A stretch of 64,000 nt of DNA, taken from the NCBI GenBank assembly GCA_029261035.1, contig JAJDCD010000025.1, forward strand, positions 186,001 to 250,000. The letters run 5' to 3'. The position numbers were made by a program, and so were the translations under genes. Origin of the DNA: Candidatus Omnitrophota bacterium. Its GTDB lineage: Bacteria > Omnitrophota > Omnitrophia > Omnitrophales > JACROU01. This document shows positions 1 through 8,608 of the stretch, one piece after another. Numbering within the stretch: position 1 is the stretch's first letter; every line of letters begins with the position of its first letter. The notes below the pieces were generated by a model, which was not told the origin of the DNA, ran no database searches, and saw only the letters and a program-made list of their open reading frames with translations.

Positions 1-1092
1 ACTCTGAAAGACTTTCGTTACATAAAAGTAAGGATTATCAAAAGGATAAACATAATTCTCATCCTGGACTAAAAGAATATTTAAACGTGGCTGAACCTTA
101 GCTATTGCAAACCTCTTATTATCGATACTTAAGTTATCCCCACTCACCTTTACATGGATCGGAAATTCTCCCTGTGCAGGAAATGAATGATTAAACACGA
201 CTGCATTTCTTCCAAAACGAGTCAGCTCTATTTCCTTAGAAGCAACCATCGTTTCATCTACCCAAAAACTAAAATCTAAACGCGTTCCCAAAGGTAACCC
301 AGAATTACGATACACAACTTTAATATCTTCTTTAATGTTTGGCAAGAAAGGTTTGACCGGAAAAATCACATCTTCAATAAACACATTTTGATACTCCGAA
401 GGTCTGACTTGCATCAAATTAATTTTCAACCCATCGGATTTCATCTCGTCCTCAAAATTAAGATGAAGCTCTTCATCTAGAATAGAAAAATCGGACACTA
501 TATTAATCTCTGTCTTAGCCCATTCCTGTTGAGGAACCAAACTACTTACTTCTTGAGTCAACCGTTCAAAATTAGATGAAAAATCGGACAAAGAAATGTT
601 TTCTAAAGCATAAAATAATTGATCTTTTTCATCTGTCTTTAAAATCTCAGAATATATATTTTGATTAAAAACATACAAAGAATACAAAGGACTTTTGACT
701 TTATCTTGATTAATCTGCTTTACAATCCTCTCCTTCGCCTTTTCAAAGAGAGACTGGCCATCTTCTGAATAGCCCATACTATAAGAGTCATCCAGTATAA
801 AAATAGAGTGCTTATCAGATTTCGCCTGAAGCAAATCAGATCTTTGTATAATAAAAGGTAACGTGAAAACCAAAACCAGCAATGCCAAAATAAGCAAACG
901 AAGAATCAGTAGAAATAATTTCTTCCACTCAATCGTATTATAAGAACGCTTAGATATTTCAGCAAGAAACTCCACAGAACTAAAACTTGTTGTCTTCAAA
1001 GTTTTTGCTTTCGTCAACAAAAGTAAAAATGGAATAATAAGGGCCAGTAAACCCCAAAAAAATATAGGTGTTACAAAATTTAAAAATTCCAT
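1..1092 (-). CDS. BatA-like membrane protein with von Willebrand A domain (partial, C-terminus off the left edge)
   Basis: I translated this by hand: the frame is open from the ATG at 1092 to the window edge (364 codons). The N-terminus matches the BatA N-terminal domain, with a membrane segment at about residues 8-27 containing FFWGLLALIIPFLLLL and a second at about 58-82. A von Willebrand A domain with a MIDAS-like DDSYSMG (101-107) follows, then Ig-like β-rich sequence. The start overlaps the stop of the preceding gene (TGATG at 1090-1094), so translation is probably coupled. With the upstream DUF58 and MoxR genes this is the usual MoxR/Bat layout, thought to act in envelope stress or protein-complex maturation. 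The specific role here is unknown. The missing end lies beyond base 1. Confidence 0.85.
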   Translation of the reverse strand, partial: MEFLNFVTPIFFWGLLALIIPFLLLLTKAKTLKTTSFSSVEFLAEISKRSYNTIEWKKLFLLILRLLILALLVLVFTLPFIIQRSDLLQAKSDKHSIFILDDSYSMGYSEDGQSLFEKAKERIVKQINQDKVKSPLYSLYVFNQNIYSEILKTDEKDQLFYALENISLSDFSSNFERLTQEVSSLVPQQEWAKTEINIVSDFSILDEELHLNFEDEMKSDGLKINLMQVRPSEYQNVFIEDVIFPVKPFLPNIKEDIKVVYRNSGLPLGTRLDFSFWVDETMVASKEIELTRFGRNAVVFNHSFPAQGEFPIHVKVSGDNLSIDNKRFAIAKVQPRLNILLVQDENYVYPFDNPYFYVTKVFQS

Positions 1093-2000
1093 CAATTCAT
1101 CTTCTCTCTCGTTTGAAGAAATACCCTTAACGCCTGATCAAAGGACGTTGTTGTTTCCAACATTTTATAAGTCACTTTCAATTTATGACATATTTGCTGA
1201 ATCTGATCTAAGTATTTTTTCATCTGCTCAACATATTCTTCTTTGAAATAATTAGGTTGCATCAAAATGCGATCTTTTGTTTCTAAATCTTCAAAAAACC
1301 CAAACTTTTCAAATGGAAATTTAAGCTCTTCTTCACTCAACACTTGAAACACAATTAGCTCGTTCTTCTTATGCATGAAATGTTTTAACGTTTGCTCTAT
1401 ATGTTCAGGGTTCGCTAATAAGTCTGAAAAAAGAATAATAAGACTTCTTTTCTTGATTCGATTAGCTACTAATTTTGCAGAATCATTAAAGTGAGACTTA
1501 CCACCTTCTTTTAAATGTTTAAACTCCTTTAGCAAACGACCCAATTGTTGATGAGAGGAGCTGGGATTAATTATTTTTCGAATCTTTCCGTCAAAAAGAA
1601 TAACTCCAACCATATCTCTTTGCTTTAACAACATGTAAGATAATGCCGCTGCAATATAAGAAGCATACTCTCTTTTACTCATGGCTATCTTATCGCCGGA
1701 ATAGCTCATAGACTTACTGATATCAATAACAATCCAAGCTTGAAGGTTTGTTTCTTCTTCAAACTGTTTTACAAAATAACGATCTGTCTTTCCAAACAAT
1801 TTCCAATCAACTAACTTTAAAGGATCTCCAGGGTAATAATCACGGTGCTTACTGTAGTCTAGTGAAACGGTATGACGCGGCCCTTTATGAAATCCCATAA
1901 AAAACCCGTCTATAATCAACCGAGCCAATAATTTATAATCAGAAATTGCAGAAATTACTTTAGGATCAAGAAATTTCTTACTTTCTTTAAAAGAAACCAC
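1092..2000 (-). CDS. DUF58 family protein (MoxR/Bat operon)
   Basis: 302 residues. The DUF58 signature YSKHRDYYPGDPLKLVDW is at residues 49-66, and a degenerate von Willebrand A fold begins with DISKS at 93-97, a MIDAS-like site. No membrane segment is visible, so this is the short soluble form of the family. The start is GTG, 17 bases after the MoxR stop, with GGAG upstream. The stop overlaps the start of the BatA-like gene. DUF58 proteins usually accompany MoxR ATPases and vWA membrane proteins and are thought to act with them as a chaperone-like complex. That is family knowledge; the sequence gives no substrate. Confidence 0.9.
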   Translation of the reverse strand: MVSFKESKKFLDPKVISAISDYKLLARLIIDGFFMGFHKGPRHTVSLDYSKHRDYYPGDPLKLVDWKLFGKTDRYFVKQFEEETNLQAWIVIDISKSMSYSGDKIAMSKREYASYIAAALSYMLLKQRDMVGVILFDGKIRKIINPSSSHQQLGRLLKEFKHLKEGGKSHFNDSAKLVANRIKKRSLIILFSDLLANPEHIEQTLKHFMHKKNELIVFQVLSEEELKFPFEKFGFFEDLETKDRILMQPNYFKEEYVEQMKKYLDQIQQICHKLKVTYKMLETTTSFDQALRVFLQTREKMN

Positions 2001-2017
2001 TCTAGAAGCTCCAATAA

Positions 2018-3076
2018 TTACTTTTTATGCTCAGGAACAGCATCCAATATCTTCCGAACAATTTCCATGGATGTTATTCCTTCTGCATCAGCAGAAAAGT
2101 TAACCTTGATTCGGTGTCTAAGAACAGAAGATGCAACAGCTCGTACATCTTCCGTTGAAACACAAAAATTTCCTTTAATTAATGCCCGTGCTTTTGCCGC
2201 TAACACCAAATTTAAAGAAGCTCTAGGACCCGCCCCCCACTCAACCCAATCATTAACAAAATCATACTTGTTTTCCTTAGAAGGACGTGTAGCAACAATA
2301 ATATCAACAGCATAACGAAGCACAGAGTCAGAAATGAGCATTGCTCTTACCAGTTGCTGCAAATCAAGAATATCTTCTTTTGTAATAGTCTCTCTCACCT
2401 TACTCGTACTCGATTGAGTATACTTTTGAGTAATTTTCACTTCTTCATCATATTTTGGATAGTCAATAAACACATTAAACATAAAACGATCTAACTGAGC
2501 TTCAGGTAAAGAATAGACCCCTTCTTGATCAATTGGATTTTGTGTTGCCACTACAAAAAAAGGTTCTTCCAAAGAATAAGTTGTGTTTCCAACAGAAACT
2601 TCTTTATCTTGCATGGCTTGAAGAAGAGCTGATTGTGTCTTGGGAGAAGTTCTGTTAATTTCATCAGCCAAAAGAAAGTGACAAAAAATAGGCCCTTTTA
2701 AAAACTTCAAAATTCGTTGATTTGTCTCAGGATCTTCTTGAATAATTTCTGTTCCGATAATATCAGAGGGCATCAGGTCTGGGGTAAATTGAACCTGCTT
2801 AAAATTTAAGTTCATAATTCTAGATAAGGTTCTGAAAATAAGGGTTTTTCCTAAACCTGGAACCCCCTCTAGAAGAACATTTCCTTTACATAAAATACAA
2901 ATAATAATTAAATCGATAATTTCTTGTTGACCCACAATAACTCTGCCCATTTCCTGGCGAAGCTCATTATAAAATACTTTAATTTTATCGATGACTTCCT
3001 GGCCAGCTTCAGCAGAATCAGCTCCTTTAGAAAGTATAAATAATCTTTTTTTCTCTTCTTTGGAATCAGACATCAA
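2018..3076 (-). CDS. MoxR family AAA+ ATPase
   Basis: 352 residues, the usual length for MoxR. Walker A GVPGLGKT is at 71-78, Walker B LLADE with the family sequence INRTSPKTQSALLQAM at about 135-155, and sensor 1 ATQNPIDQEGVYSLPEAQLDRF at about 177-198. MoxR proteins are AAA+ chaperone-like ATPases that work with vWA-domain partners, and both kinds of partner follow here (DUF58, BatA-like). First gene of a three-gene minus-strand operon. M1 and M2 are adjacent ATG codons and the choice between them is arbitrary. The first 30 residues are charged and of no known function. Confidence 0.95.
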   Translation of the reverse strand: MMSDSKEEKKRLFILSKGADSAEAGQEVIDKIKVFYNELRQEMGRVIVGQQEIIDLIIICILCKGNVLLEGVPGLGKTLIFRTLSRIMNLNFKQVQFTPDLMPSDIIGTEIIQEDPETNQRILKFLKGPIFCHFLLADEINRTSPKTQSALLQAMQDKEVSVGNTTYSLEEPFFVVATQNPIDQEGVYSLPEAQLDRFMFNVFIDYPKYDEEVKITQKYTQSSTSKVRETITKEDILDLQQLVRAMLISDSVLRYAVDIIVATRPSKENKYDFVNDWVEWGAGPRASLNLVLAAKARALIKGNFCVSTEDVRAVASSVLRHRIKVNFSADAEGITSMEIVRKILDAVPEHKK

Positions 3077-3246
3077 AACACCCTCTTAAAATCGGTAACT
3101 TCAGTTATAAAAAATAGTTACACAGCATACTCAAACAGACGCATTTTACAGGTAAAAGCACCCTAACGCAACCAACAGTATATCTCAAAGAATAGCTTAC
3201 TTCCTATAGAGGGGTATTTACTTGGCGCTCTTCGGTCACGTATCTA

Positions 3247-3272
3247 GTGTGCCGGGTCAAAAACCTGAGACA
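3247..3272. repeat. Short palindromic repeat, family B, copy 1 (GTGCCGGGTC type, degenerate)
   Basis: GTGTGCCGGGTC, a short loop, then ACCTGAGACAC: an imperfect hairpin in the 273-base gap between pcm and moxR. The core GTGCCGGGTC recurs at 49204-49213 and, inverted, at 57083-57092, each time in a gap at or near the edge of a gene block. The right arm here has decayed. The rest of the gap is AT-rich; I saw no gene or clear promoter in it. Confidence 0.6.
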
Positions 3273-3349
3273 CCATAGTCATAAATATAATATTTATTTA
3301 TATTTTTATTAAATATTATTTAAATATTGGGGTGATTTAAAGTTTTTAC

Positions 3350-4096
3350 TCATTCACTTGAGGGGTCTTGAGGAACCAAAGGAACAAATCGTACAGGAAG
3401 GATTACTTTCTTTTTGACCTGATCTAGAGTCTTGGTCACTAAAATTAACTGCTGTCTCACATCCCCTACAGGAATAACCATCTTCCCACCCTTATCACTT
3501 AATTGCTCAATTAACGCCTCCGGAATTTCTTCGGGTGCTGCCGTCACAATAATGGCATCAAATGGCTGCTCTTCAGGCCAGCCCTTATAACCATCACCTA
3601 CTAAAATAGAAATATTTTTATATCCCATGGAGCTTAATAATGCTTCAGCATTTTTTGCTAATTCGGGAATAATCTCCATAGAATAAACGCGCTCAACAAT
3701 CTCTGCAAGTACAGCCGCTTGATAACCAGACCCCGTTCCAATTTCCAAAACTCTATCCGTGGGTTTCAGATCCAAAACTTGAGTCATCAGAGCAACAATA
3801 TACGGCTGAGAAATCGTTTGTTCATAACCTATCGAAAGAGGACCATCTATATAAGCCATTGATCTAAAAGATTCAGGAACAAACAAATGTCTCTGAACTA
3901 CCTTCATCGCTTCCAAAACCCTTTCATCACTTATGCCTCTTTCTTTTAAATGTTTCTTTAGCATGACTTTTCTCTCTTTATTTAACTGTTTACCCAAGTC
4001 AGGGTCGGCAGCAATAAAATCTTGCGTTTTAAAAGCAGCAAGGCCTGCAACAAAAATAAATACAACAATGACACCTAAAACTATTTTTTTCATCAC
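3350..4096 (-). CDS. pcm: Protein-L-isoaspartate O-methyltransferase, membrane-anchored or exported form
   Basis: 248 residues. Transfers a methyl group from SAM to isoaspartyl residues of damaged proteins, starting their repair. Family motifs: the substrate/SAM loop TISQPYI (94-100), SAM motif I LEIGTGSGY (117-125), and VGDGYKGWPEEQPFDAIIVTAA further on. Unlike the usual cytoplasmic enzyme it starts with a signal-anchor or signal peptide, MMKKIVLGVIVVFIFVAGLA (1-20), followed by about 35 linker residues, so the catalytic domain may face the periplasm. That is inferred from the hydrophobic segment. It begins 18 bases after the permease stop and is probably co-transcribed with it. Confidence 0.92.
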   Translation of the reverse strand: MMKKIVLGVIVVFIFVAGLAAFKTQDFIAADPDLGKQLNKERKVMLKKHLKERGISDERVLEAMKVVQRHLFVPESFRSMAYIDGPLSIGYEQTISQPYIVALMTQVLDLKPTDRVLEIGTGSGYQAAVLAEIVERVYSMEIIPELAKNAEALLSSMGYKNISILVGDGYKGWPEEQPFDAIIVTAAPEEIPEALIEQLSDKGGKMVIPVGDVRQQLILVTKTLDQVKKKVILPVRFVPLVPQDPSSE

Positions 4097-4114
4097 GATC
4101 CCTATCTCAAATCT

Positions 4115-5413
4115 TTAATGTTGCTTCACAAAGTAATAAACAGGAAGCCCTGTCAGCAACAAACATAACCCAATAAGCGACTCATATGGAAAAAAGAGCC
4201 ACGTATTCAAAAACAAAGAGACACACACCAACAAAAAAGCCAATGGAACCCAAGGGTACATTGGAACTCGGTATGGACGATCCATATCTGGGTATTTCTT
4301 CCTCAAACGAAAAAGCCCCCAAGTAACTAAAATAAAACTTAGCCAAACAATCATCCCTGAAAAAAACAACAGCTTTTCAAAAGTTCCCAACACCACAAAA
4401 GTAATAGCCAGAACCATAATCATTCCAATAGACAAAGTTAATCTTTTTTTAGGGTACAAATTCTTTTGATGAATCCCGAAAACAGGATGATCCTCAACCA
4501 AAGCATAGGTGATTCTACCCCCTGTAATAATAGTACCATTCATCGTAGCTAAAGAGGCAATCAAAATAAACAGTTTTACAATAATTCCTCCTAGTTGTTT
4601 AAACACAATATTAACAACATCTTCGATCACCAGAGGACTAGTAGCCATTTTATCAATCGGAATCAAATATAAATAAACCACATTCATGGCTAAGTACAAA
4701 AACGTTATAACACCTAAAGAAATCATTAGAGCTTTAGGAATCAAAACAGAAGGGTTTCGGGTCTCTCCAGACAAAAAAGTATTTTCATGCCAACCACCAA
4801 AAGCCCACAGAATAGGAACGAGCGCCAGAAAAAAAGCTTGAAAAAAAGAAGTCTCTAAAACGTATGCTGTCGGGAGTAATCGAACCCAATCCCCTTTAGA
4901 AGAAAAACTACCCGCACCTATCAAATAGAGCAATAATAAAACGGCACAAGTCACAACAACCCACTGAATCTTTTTGCCCATCGACAAACCAGATAGATTG
5001 AAAATACAAAGAAATGCAATAGAACTGACTGCAATCCACTTCACAAAATAAGTATCTATGGAAAAAAGAGAACACGTTGCTTGTGCGGAAATAAAAGAAA
5101 CGGCTGCAATGGATCCAGGTCGAATAATCACCCACTCAACCCAACCATAAAGAAAGCTGACTAAAGGCCCAAAACTTTCCCTTAAATAAATATAATTTCC
5201 TCCAGACTTTGGAAAGGACGTAGCAAGCTCCGCATAACACAGGGCACCCAGAAAACAAATCCCCCCTCCCACGAGCCAAGCCAACAAAACCCAATGAGGT
5301 TGAGGTAAATAGTACGCCACCTGAGAAGGAACCTTAAAGATACCCACACCCACAACGATACCCACAACAATAATAACCGAATCCCAAAGCCCTAGAACTT
5401 TTTTATTTAGCAT
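4115..5413 (-). CDS. APC superfamily amino-acid permease
   Basis: 432 residues, about twelve hydrophobic segments over the whole length, as in the amino acid-polyamine-organocation superfamily. TM1 carries GIVVGVGIF, the family's helix-breaking substrate-site motif (usually GSGIF). SFPKSGGNYIYLRE near residues 66-79 and the loop FGGWHENTFLSGETRNP resemble the L-type/SteT exchanger branch. Inner-membrane transport of an amino acid, possibly by exchange; the substrate cannot be read from sequence. It lies just upstream of the exported isoaspartyl methyltransferase. Confidence 0.88.
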   Translation of the reverse strand: MLNKKVLGLWDSVIIVVGIVVGVGIFKVPSQVAYYLPQPHWVLLAWLVGGGICFLGALCYAELATSFPKSGGNYIYLRESFGPLVSFLYGWVEWVIIRPGSIAAVSFISAQATCSLFSIDTYFVKWIAVSSIAFLCIFNLSGLSMGKKIQWVVVTCAVLLLLYLIGAGSFSSKGDWVRLLPTAYVLETSFFQAFFLALVPILWAFGGWHENTFLSGETRNPSVLIPKALMISLGVITFLYLAMNVVYLYLIPIDKMATSPLVIEDVVNIVFKQLGGIIVKLFILIASLATMNGTIITGGRITYALVEDHPVFGIHQKNLYPKKRLTLSIGMIMVLAITFVVLGTFEKLLFFSGMIVWLSFILVTWGLFRLRKKYPDMDRPYRVPMYPWVPLAFLLVCVSLFLNTWLFFPYESLIGLCLLLTGLPVYYFVKQH

Positions 5414-5644
5414 TTACTTCAAACCTCCAAGAAAAAGCATTCTAACATTTTTTACTTTCAATAGGGAAAACTCCATGAAAGAAAAGTTCAAGCAGCTTAA
5501 AAAAAGATCTTAATAGATGAGACTCTCTAGTTTTTAAAATATGGGAAAATTTAATCGAATAAGAAGAAAAGATTTTATCTAACAGAAACTAACACTTCCA
5601 TGTCATTAGCTTCTGCCAGACAAAACCTAAAGGAAAGATAGAGC

Positions 5645-5920
5645 TTACTTATTAACTGCTTTTTTAAGATCAGATCCTGCAGAAAATGCTGGAACTTTTT
5701 TAGCAGCGATTTTGATACTTTGTCCTGTCTTAGGATTACGACCGGTGCGTGCTTTTCTTTTACGAACCAAAAAACTACCAAAACCAACTAATTGAACTCT
5801 GTTACCTTTTTTCAAAGATCCTTTAATCGCATCAAAAGTAACATTCAGCGTTTCTAGAGCTTTAGCTTTAGAAATACCTGTTTTCTTAGCGATTTCTTGT
5901 GCAAGTTCTTGTTTATTCAT
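5645..5920 (-). CDS. hup: HU-type DNA-binding protein
   Basis: 91 residues, the standard HU length. The family pattern is complete: dimerisation helices (MNKQELAQEIAKKTGISKAKA), GFGSF at about 46-50, and the DNA-binding arm RKARTGRNPKTGQ at about 55-67 with the Arg/Pro residues that intercalate in the minor groove. It compacts and bends DNA. A strong ribosome-binding site (AAGGAGGAG) precedes the ATG, as expected for an abundant protein. I cannot tell HU from IHF with certainty; the arm RNPKTG favours HU. Confidence 0.95.
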   Translation of the reverse strand: MNKQELAQEIAKKTGISKAKALETLNVTFDAIKGSLKKGNRVQLVGFGSFLVRKRKARTGRNPKTGQSIKIAAKKVPAFSAGSDLKKAVNK

Positions 5921-5949
5921 TATATTTCTCCTCCTTAGTTGTTGATATA

Positions 5950-5976
5950 TTAACTAGGGCAAACGCCCTCAGTTAA
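5950..5976. other. Hairpin between gpsA and hup
   Basis: TTAACT, A, GGGC, loop AAAC, GCCC, TC, AGTTAA: two nested perfect arms of 6 and 4 bp in the 58-base gap downstream of gpsA and just upstream of the hup ribosome-binding site. There is no T-tract on either strand, so a classic terminator is unlikely. An mRNA-processing site or a leader structure of hup is possible. Confidence 0.4.
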
Positions 5977-5978
5977 AA

Positions 5979-6989
5979 TTAGCGATGAGCTTGAGTAACA
6001 ATAAACTCCGGTCGTACTTTTCGACTCATCAATGACTCTACGGCCTCTTCAGCCGACTTACCTTGAAACAGAACTTGGTAAATTTCTTGAGTAATTGGCA
6101 TATCTACTTGATACTTCTTAGATAACTCAATAGCAGCCTCCGTTGTTGGAACACCCTCGGCCACCATGTGCATCGACTCTAAAATCTCATCTAATGACTT
6201 TCCTTCCCCAATCAATGTACCTACTTTTAGATTTCTACCATAAGGAGAAAAACAAGTCGTAACTAAATCACCCATACCAGATAGCCCAAAAAAAGTATTC
6301 GCTTGAGCTCCCATACAAATCCCTAACCGAGCAATCTCAATCATACCCCGAGTCATAACGGCTGCTTTAGCATTCTCACCCAGCTTCAAACCATTGATAA
6401 TCCCAACAGCCAGCGCAATGACATTCTTAAAAGCACCTCCAAGCTCTACACCAATAACATCTTCAGACGTGTATATGCGGAAATGTTCATCAATAAAATT
6501 AGATTGTATAAATTGAGCGTACATCGGATTCGTACTTGCAGCAACTACGCATGTAGGTATTTTATGAGCCACTTCTTCTGCATGTGAAGGCCCTGAAAGA
6601 ACAACAAGTTTTGCTTTTGGAAAATGGGAAAGAATAATTTCGGAAGGACGAAAATTTGTTTTCTTCTCAATCCCTTTAGAAACACTGACAAGAGTTTTTT
6701 CATAAAACCACTCTTCATCACATTGATATAGAACATTTCTTAAAAACTGAGTAGGAATTGCTGAAATAACAACATCCCCAAACTCAACAGCTTCTTTTAA
6801 ATTAGATGAAATTTGAAGAGACTCTGGAAATGGAATGTTAGGGAGAAACTTTACGTTCTCTCTTTTCTTCTTTAATTCTTCTGCATACTCAGGAAAAGCA
6901 CTCCAAATAAGCACTTCTTTTTTTTGACTTTCGAATAACAATGCGAGCGCTGTTCCCCAACCACCATCACCAAGAATTGTAACCTTCAA
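5979..6989 (-). CDS. gpsA: Glycerol-3-phosphate dehydrogenase [NAD(P)+]
   Basis: 336 residues. Reduces dihydroxyacetone phosphate to sn-glycerol 3-phosphate, the backbone of phospholipids. Rossmann motif GDGGWGTALA at 7-16, the SVSKGIEKKT strand, GPSHAEEVA, and the C-terminal GLSGMGDLVTTCFSPYGRN motif typical of GpsA. The start is TTG, placed so that the protein begins MKVTILGDGGWG as in the family; no ATG lies in a suitable place. Followed after 58 bases by hup. Confidence 0.96.
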   Translation of the reverse strand: MKVTILGDGGWGTALALLFESQKKEVLIWSAFPEYAEELKKKRENVKFLPNIPFPESLQISSNLKEAVEFGDVVISAIPTQFLRNVLYQCDEEWFYEKTLVSVSKGIEKKTNFRPSEIILSHFPKAKLVVLSGPSHAEEVAHKIPTCVVAASTNPMYAQFIQSNFIDEHFRIYTSEDVIGVELGGAFKNVIALAVGIINGLKLGENAKAAVMTRGMIEIARLGICMGAQANTFFGLSGMGDLVTTCFSPYGRNLKVGTLIGEGKSLDEILESMHMVAEGVPTTEAAIELSKKYQVDMPITQEIYQVLFQGKSAEEAVESLMSRKVRPEFIVTQAHR

Positions 6990-7137
6990 TAGAAAACCCC
7001 AGTTTTATTAATCAGTTAACAACCAATCGTTTGATAAGCCTTGTCCCACAAGGAATTACAAGAGGTCGTAGTATAACAAGCGCTCCAAGAAGGGTCAAAG
7101 GGTTTTTTGAGAAAAAACAAAAATATTTTTAGAGCAT

Positions 7138-7545
7138 TTAATGACTCAAAATTTGACAAACTTCCTCAGGAATTCTCTTAGGTTTCATTTCTGAATTCAC
7201 AAATACATGGCTCGAAGAACCTTCAGCGACTTTCCTCATCCCCTCCTTAAGAAACACCTCATAAGTGAATTTTAGAGAAGTTTTACCTATAAAATCAATA
7301 ACAGTACGTATCACAATCAAATCATCATAGCGTGTCGGAGCCAAATAGGTACAATCTACATTTACAACGGTCAAAAAATACCCCTGCTCTTCTAGTTCCG
7401 TATAAATAACTCCCTTGTCCCTAAAATGCTCTGTCCTGGCAACTTCAAACCAAGTAAAATAATTCCCATAATAAGAAACCCCCATCTGATCCGTCTCAGC
7501 ATACCGAACCCTAATCTCACAATCAAAAAATTCCTCCGCCATCAT
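7138..7545 (-). CDS. Acyl-CoA thioesterase of the YbgC/4-hydroxybenzoyl-CoA hotdog family
   Basis: 135 residues, the normal length for a single hotdog domain. RVRYAETDQMGVSYYGNYF (12-30) is the family signature with the catalytic Asp at 19, and FEVARTEHFRD continues the long central helix. These cytoplasmic enzymes hydrolyse acyl-CoA or acyl-ACP; YbgC homologues are often linked to the Tol-Pal system, but no tol genes are present here. M1 and M2 are adjacent ATG codons. It is followed by a gap full of repeats (composite element copy 1). Confidence 0.9.
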   Translation of the reverse strand: MMAEEFFDCEIRVRYAETDQMGVSYYGNYFTWFEVARTEHFRDKGVIYTELEEQGYFLTVVNVDCTYLAPTRYDDLIVIRTVIDFIGKTSLKFTYEVFLKEGMRKVAEGSSSHVFVNSEMKPKRIPEEVCQILSH

Positions 7546-7561
7546 TTTCTCCTTTCCTTAC

Positions 7562-7585
7562 TAGCGTTTAGCGTAGAGCGTATAG
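7562..7585. repeat. TAGCGTTTAGCGTA-type repeat, single arm
   Basis: TAGCGTTTAGCGTAGAGCG followed by TATAG. The same string occurs at 32228-32246, where it has an inverted partner at 32329-32359. Here it stands alone at the upstream end of the gap holding composite hairpin element copy 1. It probably marks one end of an old element insertion. Confidence 0.6.
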
Positions 7586-7608
7586 ACTTCCTTTGTCTTA
7601 TTAACCCG

Positions 7609-7923
7609 ATCGTCACACACGTGACGATACCACCTGAATCCTAAACCAACTTATCTGCACAATTAGGCATTTATCCCTGCAATTCTATAATCTTCCTGTA
7701 AACAATTAAATGTTTCGTTATTTAGACCAATAACGAAACTCATTACACCCAGGCAAAATAAGTGCTCGATGCACTTATTTTGGCAACCCTCCACACCCCC
7801 CACTTGTATTAAAACACTTCAGGAGGAGGAAGGAATATTCCCCGCCGCGAGTTCACAAAAGGGACAGTCCCCAATGGGGACAATCCCTTTTGTGCTGTCT
7901 GAGCGCTGGGGAATATTCCTTCC
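7609..7923. repeat. Composite hairpin element, copy 1 (long form)
   Basis: Non-coding gap between the thioesterase and VanZ genes. In order: palindrome ATCGTCAC/GTGACGAT (7609-7628); hairpin with 11-bp arms GTTTCGTTATT/AATAACGAAAC (7712-7739); hairpin with perfect arms AAAATAAGTGC/GCACTTATTTT around loop TCGAT (7755-7781); and a large hairpin with perfect 16-bp outer arms (7828-7843, 7908-7923) and inner arms CACAAAAGGGA/TCCCTTTTGTG (7854-7864, 7884-7894). The large hairpin's internal loop carries the conserved strings GCCGCGAGTT (7844-7853) and CTGTCTGAGCGCT (7895-7907). Its apex is GTCCCC/GGGGAC. Related copies lie at 26929, 28146 and 33301. Confidence 0.85.
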
Positions 7924-7947
7924 GACGACGAGCCCTTCACAACAACT

Positions 7948-8301
7948 CTAAACCTCTTTAAAGACCCGATATAACAACACTCCTGCAATAATCCCCAGAC
8001 AATCAAACACCCCATCCCAAAAACTCATCATTCTTGTTGGGACAAAGTACTGATGAACCTCATCAGATACAGCATAAAGCACTGCCAAAACAATCCCTAT
8101 AAAAATAAAGTCTGAAATCCAAGTTCTAAGAAAACGAAAAAATAAAATAGGCACAGGGATGTACAACAAAAAATGAAACAACTTGTCTATAAATGGAATA
8201 GGATTTTCAACAGGGGTAATAGGAACACTAGAAAGGTAAAACAAAAAGGACAAATAGCCCAACAGAGGAATTACTGAGAAAAAGAGATAAGAAAGATTCA
8301 A
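7948..8301 (-). CDS. VanZ-like membrane protein
   Basis: 117 residues with about four membrane segments. The VanZ signature is present: IPFIDKLFHFLLY (35-47) and SDEVHQYFVPTRMMSFWDGVFDCLG (79-103). VanZ homologues have no settled enzymatic role; the founding member gives teicoplanin resistance. Two bases separate it from the FmdB-type gene upstream, so the two are probably co-transcribed. The 3' end runs almost to the outer stem of composite element copy 1. Confidence 0.85.
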   Translation of the reverse strand: MNLSYLFFSVIPLLGYLSFLFYLSSVPITPVENPIPFIDKLFHFLLYIPVPILFFRFLRTWISDFIFIGIVLAVLYAVSDEVHQYFVPTRMMSFWDGVFDCLGIIAGVLLYRVFKEV

Positions 8302-8303
8302 GA

Positions 8304-8588
8304 TTAACTTTCTTGTTTTTTGGAACTAGTCCCACACGCAGAAGCTGAAGGCTCTACTTTCTTGCTTTTCAAACCTTGATCTTCTTTAGCTTTCTTTTGA
8401 TAATCTGAAGTTCTGTAATCTGTTTGGTAAAAACCTTTTCCTTTAAACAGAACTCCCCCACCCAAACTAATCAAACGCTTAACAGCGCCTTTACATTCCG
8501 AACATTCTGTAAGAGGTTCCGCAGTCATACTCTGGAATTGATCGAAACGAAAACCGCATTCTTGACACTCATATTCATATGTTGGCAA
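8304..8588 (-). CDS. FmdB-type putative regulatory zinc-ribbon protein
   Basis: 94 residues. The N-terminal domain MPTYEYECQECGFRF with CQEC (8-11) and CSEC (29-32) is the CxxC...CxxC zinc ribbon of the FmdB family. A GGG turn follows, then FKGKGFYQTDY (about 49-59), also conserved in the family. The Lys/Ser-rich tail is probably disordered. Function is not established for the family. It follows dnaJ by 20 bases and ends 2 bases before the VanZ gene, so it is probably the end of the hrcA-grpE-dnaJ transcript. Confidence 0.88.
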   Translation of the reverse strand: MPTYEYECQECGFRFDQFQSMTAEPLTECSECKGAVKRLISLGGGVLFKGKGFYQTDYRTSDYQKKAKEDQGLKSKKVEPSASACGTSSKKQES

Positions 8589-8608
8589 TTAAGTTCTCCT
8601 CAAATTCT

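Noticed and set aside
7769-8015. Open frames on both strands across the hairpin element near 7.8-8.0 kb
   Set aside because: They run through palindromes and conserved non-coding strings, have no ribosome-binding site and no family resemblance.
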